From an uncultured Planctomycetaceae bacterium (GTDB taxonomy: Bacteria > Planctomycetota > Planctomycetia > Pirellulales > UBA1268): DNA of 8,311 nucleotides. Positions within the stretch are counted from its first letter, which is position 1, and each line of letters starts with the position of its first letter. Of this stretch, positions 1 to 5,483 are shown piece after piece. Both the position numbers and the translations under genes were made by a program. The stretch covers positions 1 to 8,311 of the forward strand of contig CAISKG010000453.1 in assembly GCA_903885855.1 (NCBI GenBank), read 5' to 3'. The notes under the pieces were generated by a model. That model was not told where the DNA came from. It was given only the letters and a program-made list of their open reading frames with translations, and made no database searches.

Positions 1-538
1 CCACGGGCTCGAACTCGGCCACCGTGCCGTCGGCGAGCACCACCTGCGCGGCGAGGAGGCGGTCGCGGACGGCGCCGTGGCGGAGGAACCGGCTTCCGGA
101 GGTGTTGCGGCCGATCATGCCGCCGATCGTCGTCACCCCCGCGGCCGCCGGGTCGGGCCCGAAGCAGCGCCCGCGGGGGCGCAGCAGATCCTCGAGCTGG
201 GAGGCGACGACGCCCGGCTGGACGCGCACGGTGTCGGCGGTGGAGGCGACGACGCGGCGCAGGAACCGGGCGCAGTCGATCACCACCCCGGGGCCGAGGG
301 CGTCGCCGGTGAGGCTCGATCCGGCGCCGCGGGCGTGCACCGCCACGCCGCGTTCGGCGGCCCAGCGGACCGTGGCGGCCACGTCGTCGACGGCGCGCGG
401 CCGGACGACCGCCAGCGGCCAGACCTCGAACAGGCTGCCGTCGGTGGCGTACAGGGCGCGCGCGGCGTCGTCGCACAGCACCTCGCCCCCCACGACGCCG
501 CGCAGGTCCTCCGCGATCCGCTGGCGCTCCTGATCCAT
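1..538 (-). CDS. FAD-linked oxidase, YdiJ/GlcD-type, N-terminal part (runs off left edge)
   Basis: Only the first 179 residues are present; the gene continues beyond the left edge. They form a PCMH-type FAD-binding domain of the glycolate oxidase GlcD / D-lactate dehydrogenase superfamily. Visible signatures are VRPRAVDDVAATVRWA near residues 45-60, the FAD pyrophosphate loop RGAGSSLTGDALG at 70-82, GPDPAAAGVTTIGGMIG at 127-143, then NTSGS and a closing VVLADGTV at 166-173. The IGGMIGxNxSGS...VVLADG spacing most resembles proteins that fuse a GlcD-like half to a C-terminal Fe-S (GlpC-like) half, such as the 2-hydroxyacid dehydrogenase YdiJ. The C-terminus is outside the window, so the fusion is inferred. 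Such enzymes oxidise a 2-hydroxyacid and pass electrons to a carrier. The substrate cannot be named. The ATG at 538 is chosen because the family homology starts just after it; no clear Shine-Dalgarno precedes it. It lies 34 bases behind the zinc-ribbon gene, so co-transcription is likely. Confidence 0.85.
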   Translation of the reverse strand, partial: MDQERQRIAEDLRGVVGGEVLCDDAARALYATDGSLFEVWPLAVVRPRAVDDVAATVRWAAERGVAVHARGAGSSLTGDALGPGVVIDCARFLRRVVASTADTVRVQPGVVASQLEDLLRPRGRCFGPDPAAAGVTTIGGMIGRNTSGSRFLRHGAVRDRLLAAQVVLADGTVAEFEPV

Positions 539-572
539 GCCTGGGGATCCGTCGGGGGTCGGGGGCCTTCCG

Positions 573-1067
573 TCAGCCGCCCGTGCCGCGGCGGGCCGCG
601 AGCTCGCGCACCCGGGCCGCCTGCTGGCGGTGCCGCTCGTGGGTCTCGAGATCGAAGGGGGCGAATCCCTCGGTGCCCGCGCCGCGGTAGCGGGTCTGGC
701 AGCGGTAGCAGGCGACGCAGTCGGGCACGAGCAGGTAGAGCACGAGGTCCACCAGCGCCGTGGCGAAGAGGATCGCGAACGTGGCCACCAGCTCGCGCAT
801 CCCCCAGGCCACGCAGCTGGCCACGAAGCCGACGACGACGATTCCCACGCCGAGCCGCTGGGGGAAGTCCTTGCGCAGGAAGAGGTCGGTGCTGGGGCAG
901 ACGAGGCACCGGGCCAGACGCCGGGGGCCGCCTTCGGCGGCCGTGAAGCCGTCGGGAGGCACCTCGAGCGCCGTGCCGCACCGTCCGCAGCACAGCACCG
1001 CGAGCGACTCGACGTCGTCGAGGCGCACCGGAGCGTCACAGGAGGGGCAGGCGTAGGCGATCTGCAT
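573..1067 (-). CDS. Zinc-ribbon membrane protein of unknown function
   Basis: This 164-residue protein matches no named family I recognise. It has four CxxC pairs: C7/C10, C27/C30, C54/C57 and C120/C123, with extra cysteines at 26 and 117. That is enough for two four-cysteine zinc sites. The first two pairs are spaced like a short zinc ribbon (CPSC then CGRC). A hydrophobic hairpin of two probable transmembrane helices (about residues 72-89 and 92-115) lies between the third and fourth pairs. The second site would therefore be assembled from segments on either side of the membrane hairpin, probably both cytoplasmic. The C-terminus is an Arg-rich, probably helical tail. The start at 1067 places the first CxxC at residue 7, as is usual for N-terminal zinc ribbons. 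The gene is 21 bases behind the eight-helix membrane protein and 34 bases ahead of the FAD oxidase, on the same strand. A sensor, adaptor or assembly role is possible but unsupported. Confidence 0.75.
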   Translation of the reverse strand: MQIAYACPSCDAPVRLDDVESLAVLCCGRCGTALEVPPDGFTAAEGGPRRLARCLVCPSTDLFLRKDFPQRLGVGIVVVGFVASCVAWGMRELVATFAILFATALVDLVLYLLVPDCVACYRCQTRYRGAGTEGFAPFDLETHERHRQQAARVRELAARRGTGG

Positions 1068-1088
1068 GCGGCACGCGCAAAGGGGACG

Positions 1089-1808
1089 TCAGGCGCCTGC
1101 GGCGAGCAACTGGCCGGCCAACTCGCCGACGATCGCCGCCAGACAGGCCACGTAGAGGATACCGGTGGCGCTTTGGGTGTTGGGGATGCGGAGCGTCTCG
1201 CGGCTCATCCAGAGGAGCACCGGCAGGCCGACGAGCCCCGCCAGCCAGCGCAGGCTCTCGAGCGCCAGGGCCGTCTTGGACCCGTCCGCCGCCGGCCAGC
1301 CGGTCGCCACCAGGCCGCCGGCGGCCAGCACGAGCGCCAGGCCCCAGGCCACGAGGGCCGCGTCGATCATCCGCACCAGCGCCTCGACGCGCATCCCGGG
1401 GGCGTTGAGGTACCAGTGCCCCAGGAGCATCGCGTGCACCGCCAGGCCCACCACCGCCCCGGACAGGAGCCGGGCCGGGGCCGCGTCGGCGCCGGTCGGC
1501 GCGGCGACCCAGGTGGCCGCGGCCAGCGCCACCGCCACCGCGAGGCAGGCCGCCTGCCCGACGCGCACCCGCCCCGCCAGCCAGGCCACGCTCCCCATCC
1601 AGGCCACCACGGCCGCCGCCGCGGCGAGGATCCAGCCCGCCGCCGGCCCCGTGCCGGGCGCCGCGAGCGCCGCGAGCGTCGCGAGCCCCATGATCACGAG
1701 GCAGTTGACGCGGAAGAAGCCCGGGGGCACGAGCGTGGCGGGCGTCAGCACGAGCCCCAGCGCCAGGCCGAAACCGAAGCGGCAGAGAAAGTCGACGAGA
1801 AGCTGCAT
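1089..1808 (-). CDS. Polytopic membrane protein, about eight helices, unknown function
   Basis: This 239-residue protein is almost entirely hydrophobic. I count about eight probable transmembrane segments, near residues 5-27, 33-50, 56-76, 82-101, 114-132, 147-168, 187-203 and 218-235. Connecting loops are short. Distinctive polar residues lie around the fifth helix, HAMLLGHWYLNAPGMRV (about 125-141), which has two histidines seven residues apart followed by Trp-Tyr-Leu-Asn. Later come a conserved-looking SRETLRIPNTQSATGILY stretch and a Glu near the start of the last helix's second half (VGEL). Histidines inside a helix followed by a loop motif can bind haem or metal, but this is only an analogy. 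There is no transporter or enzyme motif I can name. The ATG at 1808 is 15 bases after the folE stop, so translation as part of the folE transcript is likely. It precedes the zinc-ribbon membrane gene by 21 bases, and the two may act together at the membrane. Confidence 0.75.
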   Translation of the reverse strand: MQLLVDFLCRFGFGLALGLVLTPATLVPPGFFRVNCLVIMGLATLAALAAPGTGPAAGWILAAAAAVVAWMGSVAWLAGRVRVGQAACLAVAVALAAATWVAAPTGADAAPARLLSGAVVGLAVHAMLLGHWYLNAPGMRVEALVRMIDAALVAWGLALVLAAGGLVATGWPAADGSKTALALESLRWLAGLVGLPVLLWMSRETLRIPNTQSATGILYVACLAAIVGELAGQLLAAGA

Positions 1809-1823
1809 GGCGGATCGACGGCG

Positions 1824-2462
1824 TCAGGGAGAACGGCGACCGTAGATCAGCGCGAGCACCTCGGCCCGGCTCGAGACGTTGGTCCGGAACAGGCCCTTCA
1901 TCGCCGAGGTGACGCACTCGCTCCCCGGCTTGCGCACGCCGCGGATCGACATGCAGCTGTGCGCCGCCTCGACCACCACCGCCACCCCCTTCGCCCCCAG
2001 GTCGGCGACGAGCAGGTCGGCCACCTGCTCGGTGAGCCGCTCCTGGACCTGCGGCCGCCGCGCCACCACGTCCACGATCCGGGCCAGCTTGCTCAGGCCG
2101 AGCACCCGGCCGTCGGGGATGTAGGCCACGTGGGCCCGGCCGGTGAAGGGGAGCAGGTGGTGCTCGCAGACGCTGCTGAAGGCGATGTCGCGCACCAGCA
2201 CGACCTCGTCGTACTTCTCCGCGAACGCCGCCTGGAGATGGTCGCGCGGATCCTGCCGAAGGCCGGCGAACAACTCGGCGTACATCCGCGCCACGCGGGC
2301 GGGGGTCTGCAGCAGCCCCTCGCGGTCGGGATCCTCGCCGACCGCCAGGAGGATCTCCCGCACGGCCCGCTCGATGCGCGCGTGGTCCACCGGGCCGTGG
2401 GAGGGGGCCGGCCCGGGGTCGTCGTCTCCGCAGCCCGGGGAGGTGGAGTGGGGGAGATGCAT
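1824..2462 (-). CDS. folE: GTP cyclohydrolase I, type IA
   Basis: This 212-residue protein is a full-length GTP cyclohydrolase I. In the cytoplasm it converts GTP to 7,8-dihydroneopterin triphosphate plus formate, the first step to tetrahydrofolate (and to queuosine-type deazapurines in many bacteria). The N-terminus is a Pro/Asp-rich variable extension of about 25 residues. The helical segment TPARVARMYAELFAG follows at 53-67. The active-site block is SVCEHHLLPFTGRAHVAYIP at 97-116, with zinc ligands C99 and H102 and catalytic H101. GLSKLARIVDVVARRPQVQE lies at 122-141. The third zinc ligand, C170, is in AAHSCMSIRGVRKPGS. All catalytic and metal residues are intact, so this is the zinc-dependent FolE, not FolE2. 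The ATG at 2462 is preceded after 7 bases by TACACT, suggesting a promoter that starts transcription at or near the start codon; a GTG two codons upstream is less likely. It heads the distal part of the minus-strand run. Confidence 0.97.
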   Translation of the reverse strand: MHLPHSTSPGCGDDDPGPAPSHGPVDHARIERAVREILLAVGEDPDREGLLQTPARVARMYAELFAGLRQDPRDHLQAAFAEKYDEVVLVRDIAFSSVCEHHLLPFTGRAHVAYIPDGRVLGLSKLARIVDVVARRPQVQERLTEQVADLLVADLGAKGVAVVVEAAHSCMSIRGVRKPGSECVTSAMKGLFRTNVSSRAEVLALIYGRRSP

Positions 2463-2469
2463 CGCCACG

Positions 2470-2475
2470 AGTGTA
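2470..2475 (-). promoter_or_regulatory. Putative extended -10 element of folE (TGG-TACACT)
   Basis: Read on the minus strand, TGGTACACT is followed by CGTGGCG and then the folE ATG. The hexamer matches the bacterial -10 consensus at four of six positions, including the key second A and last T. It is preceded by TGn as in extended -10 promoters. No -35 box is visible. With 7 bases to the ATG, transcription would begin at about the A of the start codon, giving a leaderless mRNA. It lies in the 44-base gap after the LON-domain gene, so folE may have its own promoter besides read-through. Confidence 0.45.
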
Positions 2476-2506
2476 CCACCCCCCGGCGCGGAGCCGCCCG
2501 CCGGGG

Positions 2507-3193
2507 TCAGTTGCGGCTGAAGGGGGGCGGGAAGGGGCGCGGCTGGCGGCGGGAACGGGCCACCAGCGCCTCGACGAGCAGCCGCGTCCGCCGGACGACG
2601 CTTGGCTCGGCCAGGAGGAGCAGTTTCCACCGCGGCTCGAGGTCGATCGAATAGGCGACGATGTCGGCGAGCATCCCCAGGGAGACGTCCGAGCCGAGGA
2701 GTTGGTCGAGCTGTTCCTGGGCCTGGGGGATGTCGGGGAGGGTGCGCCGGAAGGCGGCCAGGAGGTCGTGCTGCAGGGTGGCCGAGGCCTCCTCGGGATA
2801 GTCCGGCTCCTCGTCCTCGAGGATCTCCGCCTCGAACACCCGGAACGGCCGCACGGCGGGCATCTCGTTGCCCAGCCGCAGCCGGCGCACCCCCAGCAGG
2901 AGGACGTTGTAGGTGCCCTCGGCGGTGCGCTGGTGGGTCGCCACGCGGCACAGGCAGGCGATCGGCTCGAGCGGGGGACGCGTCGGATCGACCTCGCCGG
3001 GGACCTGCGCGTAGGTCGCCATCGTGATCAGGCGGTCGGAGGCGAGGGCGTCCTCGAGGAGCGCCTTGTAGCGCGGCTCGAAGATGTGCAGGGCCTGCAT
3101 GACGTGGGGGAACATCACCAGCCCCGGCAGCGGGAAGACCCGTGCCAGTCCCTGGAATTGTCCCGATTCGAAGGCGAGTGGTTCGTCGGCCAT
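2507..3193 (-). CDS. Stand-alone LON substrate-binding domain protein
   Basis: This 228-residue protein is the N-terminal (substrate-binding, PUA-like) domain of Lon protease occurring alone, as in COG2802 proteins. The hallmark strand-loop-helix is ARVFPLPGLVMFPHVMQALH (17-36), followed by IFEPRYKALLEDAL (37-50) and the strand LITMATY (55-61). The central part CLCRVATHQRTAEGTYNVLLLGVRRLRL (80-107) has the usual GxxRxRL turn. A helical C-terminal half (about 136-212) carries an acidic region and ends in a basic, Pro-rich tail. No AAA+ or serine-lysine protease domain follows, so it cannot be a protease itself. The role of such proteins is not well established; binding of unfolded polypeptides is inferred from Lon. 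The ATG at 3193 is chosen because the family homology begins about 15 residues later, and it lies 11 bases after the DUF309 stop, implying one operon. There is no clear Shine-Dalgarno. Confidence 0.92.
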   Translation of the reverse strand: MADEPLAFESGQFQGLARVFPLPGLVMFPHVMQALHIFEPRYKALLEDALASDRLITMATYAQVPGEVDPTRPPLEPIACLCRVATHQRTAEGTYNVLLLGVRRLRLGNEMPAVRPFRVFEAEILEDEEPDYPEEASATLQHDLLAAFRRTLPDIPQAQEQLDQLLGSDVSLGMLADIVAYSIDLEPRWKLLLLAEPSVVRRTRLLVEALVARSRRQPRPFPPPFSRN

Positions 3194-3204
3194 GACCAGC
3201 GCCG

Positions 3205-3609
3205 TCAGGCGGCCGGGGCATCGGGAGGGGGATCGAGGTGGATCTCGGGGAGCAGGTCCGGATCGAGCTCCGCGACGGGGCGGTCGTCCGTGCTCGCCAC
3301 GACCTCCGCCAGGCAGCGATCGAATTCGCGGAGGAACTTCTCCAGGTCGAGGCCGAGATAGCGGGGGAGGTAGGGATCGAGGTAGCCGTGGACGCTGCCG
3401 TGGAGCTTGCGGGCCCCGCGCACGTTGCCGTTGCCGAAATGATAGAGTGCCACCGCCGCCTGGATGAGCCCCTGGTAGAACTTCCGCGCCTCGCCGCGGT
3501 ATTCCGTCCACAGCTCCTCCCACGACTCGTGGCTCTCGTAATAGTCGCAGGCGTTGAAGTGCCGGATGCCCTCGAGGTAGAGCGGGTCGTAGGCGGAGGA
3601 CGGATCCAT
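3205..3609 (-). CDS. DUF309 family protein
   Basis: This 134-residue cytoplasmic, probably all-helical protein is a clear member of the DUF309 family. The signature pieces are GIRHFNACDYYESHESWEELW (14-34), with the HE pair at 27-28, and KFYQGLIQAAVALYHFGNGN (43-62), then GARKL (65-69). Full family length is present, with an extra acidic/Pro-rich tail from about residue 108 (DLLPEIHLDPPP). The HE motif and the paired glutamates resemble a metal-binding or catalytic arrangement, but no activity is established that I can cite. It is the first gene of the minus-strand run, with its stop 11 bases before the LON-domain start. The start ATG at 3609 sits in a CCATGG palindrome, so an ATG also exists on the opposite strand at 3608, the formal start of nth. 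A -10-like TACCAT lies about 100 bases upstream. There is no strong Shine-Dalgarno. Confidence 0.92.
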   Translation of the reverse strand: MDPSSAYDPLYLEGIRHFNACDYYESHESWEELWTEYRGEARKFYQGLIQAAVALYHFGNGNVRGARKLHGSVHGYLDPYLPRYLGLDLEKFLREFDRCLAEVVASTDDRPVAELDPDLLPEIHLDPPPDAPAA

Positions 3610-4534
3610 GGGCGACACCCTGGGGGGGGCTTCCTCCGGCCCCGGCCGGCGCCGGGCGGCCGGGGAGCGCGGGCGGTCGGCCCGGGGGGGAGCGGAAAAG
3701 CCCGGGAATGGTAGCAGCGACGCCCCCCGGCGGCGCCGCACCCCGCGCCGCACCGCCGCGGCACCGCGGTCCGGCGGCTCCGAGCGGGGGCGGGCCGTCG
3801 CCGAGAGGCTCGCCGAGCTCCATCCCGCCTCGCGCTGTTCGCTCGATTTCCGCTCGCCGCTCGAACTGCTCGTGGCGACGATCCTCTCGGCCCAGTGCAC
3901 CGACCGCAGGGTGAACCTCGTCACCCCGGAGTTGTTCCGCCGCTGGCCCTCGGCCGCGGCCCTCGCCGCCGCCCCCCCCGCCGACCTCGAGGAGGTCGTC
4001 CGCACGACCGGCTTCTTCCGCGCCAAGGCGAAGAACATCCTGGGCTGCGCCAGGGCGCTCGTGGCACGGCACGGGGGCGCGGTGCCGGAGTCGCTCGAGG
4101 AGCTCGTGCGCCTCCCCGGCGTGGGGCGGAAGACGGCCAACGTCGTCCTCGGGGTGGCCTTCGGCCGGGCCGAGGGGGTGGTGGTGGACACCCACGTGGG
4201 GAGGATCTCCCGGAGGCTGGGGCTGACCCGCCGCGACGACGCCGTCGGGGCGGAGCGCGACCTCGTGCGGGCCATCCCCCGCGAACACTGGATCCCCTTC
4301 AGCCATCGCCTCATCGACCACGGCCGGCTGGTCTGCCTGGCCCGCCGCCCGCGCTGCGAGGGCTGCGGCCTGGCGGATCTGTGCGCCCGCGTCGGCGTGC
4401 GGAAAAAGCCCGCCGCGCCACGCCGCCCCGCGTCGGCCGGCCGCGCCGCCCATGGGACTCTCCGGCGCCGCCGCGTACAATCGCCCCCGTCCCGCTCACA
4501 GCCCGGTCGAACGCCGCACGGGAGCCCCCCATGA
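3608..4534 (+). CDS. nth: Endonuclease III (DNA glycosylase/AP lyase); start uncertain
   Basis: The core, about residues 61-262 of the 308-residue frame, is a complete endonuclease III, which removes oxidised pyrimidines from DNA and cleaves the abasic site. Visible landmarks are LLVATILSAQCTD (87-99), the helix-hairpin-helix LPGVGRKTANVV (169-180) with catalytic K175, and VDTHVGR (193-199) with catalytic D194. The [4Fe-4S] cluster cysteines are C243, C250, C253 and C259 in the family's exact C-x6-C-x2-C-x5-C spacing. Family members are about 210-230 residues. Here there is an Arg/Pro/Gly-rich N-terminal extension of about 60 residues and a similar C-terminal tail of about 50. The only in-frame ATG before the core is at 3608, inside a CCATGG palindrome that is also the divergent DUF309 start, so the true start is doubtful. 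An ATG at 3708 is one base out of frame, with a C6 run (3723-3728) between. The stop overlaps the dcd start as ATGA. Confidence 0.9.
   Translation: MGDTLGGASSGPGRRRAAGERGRSARGGAEKPGNGSSDAPRRRRTPRRTAAAPRSGGSERGRAVAERLAELHPASRCSLDFRSPLELLVATILSAQCTDRRVNLVTPELFRRWPSAAALAAAPPADLEEVVRTTGFFRAKAKNILGCARALVARHGGAVPESLEELVRLPGVGRKTANVVLGVAFGRAEGVVVDTHVGRISRRLGLTRRDDAVGAERDLVRAIPREHWIPFSHRLIDHGRLVCLARRPRCEGCGLADLCARVGVRKKPAAPRRPASAGRAAHGTLRRRRVQSPPSRSQPGRTPHGSPP
3708..3713 (-). promoter_or_regulatory. Putative extended -10 element of the DUF309-LON operon (TGC-TACCAT)
   Basis: On the minus strand the sequence reads CTGCTACCATTCCCGGG: a TACCAT hexamer preceded by TGn. It stands out as AT-containing sequence in a very GC-rich gap. 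Transcription would begin near 3700 and leave a leader of about 90 bases before the DUF309 ATG. It is the only promoter-like element upstream of this operon that I can see, and no -35 is recognisable. The same bases read forward contain an ATG (3708) that may have been an nth start codon, so the assignment is uncertain. Confidence 0.35.
4476..4481 (+). promoter_or_regulatory. Putative -10 element upstream of dcd (TACAAT)
   Basis: TACAAT matches the -10 consensus at five of six positions and lies in the low-complexity 3' tail of nth, 49 bases before the dcd ATG. No convincing -35 is seen. If active it would give dcd and the small membrane gene a transcript of their own, independent of nth, with a leader of about 43 bases. 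Confidence 0.45.
4521..4524 (+). promoter_or_regulatory. Shine-Dalgarno of dcd
   Basis: GGAG followed by six C residues and the ATG at 4531 is a normally spaced ribosome binding site. It supports this start, which forms an ATGA overlap with the nth stop and allows translational coupling. Confidence 0.6.
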
Positions 4535-5139
4535 TCCTCTCGGGCCACGAGATCCGGAAGCAGCTCGGCCGCAACGTCCACATCGACCCGTTCGACGAGT
4601 CGAAGCTCAATCCCAACAGCTACAACCTCTCCCTCCACGACGAGCTGCTCGTCTACGAGGAGGTGGTGCTCGACATGCGGAAGAGCAACCGCGTGGAGCG
4701 GGTCTCGATCCCGGCCGAAGGCCTCGTGCTCACCCCCAACCAGCTCTACCTGGGCCGCACCGTCGAGCGCACCGAGACGCACAACCTCGTCCCCATGATC
4801 GAGGGGCGCAGCTCCATCGGCCGGCTCGGGCTCTTCGTCCACGTCACCGCCGGCTTCGGCGACGTGGGCTTCTGCGGCTACTGGACGCTCGAGATGTTCG
4901 CGGTGCAGCCGGTGAAGATCTATCCCGGGGTGCCGATCTGCCAGATCTTCTTCCACCAGATCGTGGGCGACATCACCGAGTATTCGAGCCTGAAGTACCA
5001 GCACAACCGCGACATCCAGCCGAGCCTGCTGTACCGCGAACTGTCGCCCGAGGGGGACGACGACCCGCAGCTGCGGCTGGCCTTCGGCGCCGAGCGGGGC
5101 GCGCGCCCCGGCAGCGCGGCTCCCGGCAACGCGAGGTGA
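4531..5139 (+). CDS. dcd: dCTP deaminase
   Basis: This 202-residue protein belongs to the dCTP deaminase/dUTPase superfamily. It deaminates dCTP to dUTP (or, if bifunctional, to dUMP), supplying the precursor of dTMP. The start is MILSGHEIRK, typical of the family. The substrate loop EGRSSIGRLGL is at 91-101, with R93, S94 and R98 expected to hold nucleotide and phosphates. HVTAGFGDVGFCGYWTLEM (104-122) carries the catalytic glutamate E121. PGVPICQIFF (132-141) forms a later core strand. The usual DPGF/DPGW is DVGF here, with Val for Pro at 112. The last 30 residues after LLYREL are a variable Pro/Gly/Arg-rich tail. Whether it also has dUTPase activity cannot be decided from sequence by eye. 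It follows nth with an ATGA overlap and precedes the small membrane gene by 4 bases. Confident family call; the start is fixed by the Shine-Dalgarno and the conserved N-terminus. Confidence 0.95.
   Translation: MILSGHEIRKQLGRNVHIDPFDESKLNPNSYNLSLHDELLVYEEVVLDMRKSNRVERVSIPAEGLVLTPNQLYLGRTVERTETHNLVPMIEGRSSIGRLGLFVHVTAGFGDVGFCGYWTLEMFAVQPVKIYPGVPICQIFFHQIVGDITEYSSLKYQHNRDIQPSLLYRELSPEGDDDPQLRLAFGAERGARPGSAAPGNAR
5133..5139 (+). promoter_or_regulatory. Shine-Dalgarno overlapping the dcd stop codon
   Basis: GAGGTGA is the best Shine-Dalgarno in the window. Its last three bases are the dcd TGA, and the ATG of the small membrane protein follows after CACC. This supports both the reality of the small gene and its translational coupling to dcd. 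Confidence 0.7.
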
Positions 5140-5143
5140 CACC

Positions 5144-5338
5144 ATGCTCCCGAAACTGCTCGCCTGGGCGACGCTCGTGATCACGCTCCTCTTCGCCGGC
5201 GTGTCGCTGGCGGGGGTCTTCGGCGGCAGCGCCCTGGGGGGCATGGCCCCGTCGCTGGTCCTCGGCGGCGTGATCCTCGCCGGGGTGGCGGCGGTCGTGG
5301 CGGGGGTGATCCTCGTCCTCGGCGCGTTCCAGTCCTGA
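5144..5338 (+). CDS. Small two-helix membrane protein, unknown function
   Basis: This 64-residue protein is not a member of any family I can name. It consists of two hydrophobic helices: residues about 4-25 (LLAWATLVITLLFAGVSLAGVF) and about 37-60, rich in Val, Ala and Gly (LVLGGVILAGVAAVVAGVILVL). They are joined by a short GGSALGGMAPS turn. Only one Lys (residue 4) and no other charged residue is visible, so it is almost wholly membrane-embedded. The repeated small-residue spacing (GxxxA/G-type) would suit helix packing or oligomerisation. A strong Shine-Dalgarno overlapping the dcd stop, and a 4-base gap, argue that it is translated. It could be a single-family hypothetical, a holin-like or stress-related small membrane protein; nothing in the context chooses between these. 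It is followed by a 145-base gap before aspS. Confidence 0.7.
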   Translation: MLPKLLAWATLVITLLFAGVSLAGVFGGSALGGMAPSLVLGGVILAGVAAVVAGVILVLGAFQS

Positions 5339-5382
5339 CCGGGCCGGGAGGGCCTTCCCCTCCACCGCCGCGGCCGATCGCG

Positions 5383-5388
5383 TATCCT
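5383..5388 (+). promoter_or_regulatory. Putative -10 element of aspS (TATCCT)
   Basis: GCGTATCCTGTC lies in the gap between the small membrane gene and aspS, 95 bases upstream of the chosen GTG. TATCCT matches the -10 consensus at four of six positions, including the key A and last T. No clear -35 is seen. Predicted transcription start is near 5395, just before the inverted repeat at 5401-5447. Confidence 0.4.
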
Positions 5389-5400
5389 GTCGGGCCGCGC

Positions 5401-5447
5401 GACCGGCCGTGCGCGCTGCGGAGCGGCTCCGACGCCCCCGGCCGGTT
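5401..5447 (+). other. Inverted repeats in the aspS leader (possible RNA structure)
   Basis: ACCGGCC at 5402-5408 pairs perfectly with GGCCGGT at 5440-5446, and G5401 can form a G-U pair with U5447. Inside the loop, CGGAG (5419-5423) pairs with CTCCG (5427-5431) around a 3-base loop. The stem is followed by a C/T-rich stretch and then the Shine-Dalgarno. There is no U-tract, so it is not a standard terminator. Such pairing is easy to get by chance at this G+C content. Confidence 0.3.
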
Positions 5448-5468
5448 CCCCGTCCCCTTCCCCCACCT

Positions 5469-5474
5469 GAAAGG
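5469..5474 (+). promoter_or_regulatory. Shine-Dalgarno deciding the aspS GTG start
   Basis: GAAAGG ends 9 bases before the GTG at 5484. It supports this start over an upstream in-frame GTG at 5409, which would add 25 Arg/Pro-rich residues unlike the family and lies inside the leader inverted repeat. Confidence 0.6.
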
Positions 5475-5483
5475 TCCCTCGGC

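Noticed and set aside
537..2654. A 705-codon plus-strand open frame across the whole folE/membrane gene region
   Set aside because: Its translation is His/Gly/Arg/Ala-rich low complexity without domains. It lies antisense to folE and the other minus-strand genes and arises because stop codons are rare at this G+C content.
1824..3764. A 646-codon minus-strand frame ending in FolE, which could suggest a large fusion
   Set aside because: The part upstream of 2462 runs antisense-like through a wrong frame of the LON-domain and DUF309 genes. FolE homology begins only after the ATG at 2462, which has its own promoter-like element.
3708..3914. A 68-codon plus-strand frame starting at the ATG at 3708
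   Set aside because: It has no stand-alone protein features, and beyond the C-run it is a shifted frame of nth. It is considered only as a possible displaced nth start.
3205..5466. A 753-codon minus-strand frame ending in the DUF309 sequence
   Set aside because: Only the last 134 residues are a real protein. The rest is antisense to nth and dcd and is low complexity, so it is an N-terminal over-extension rather than a fusion protein.
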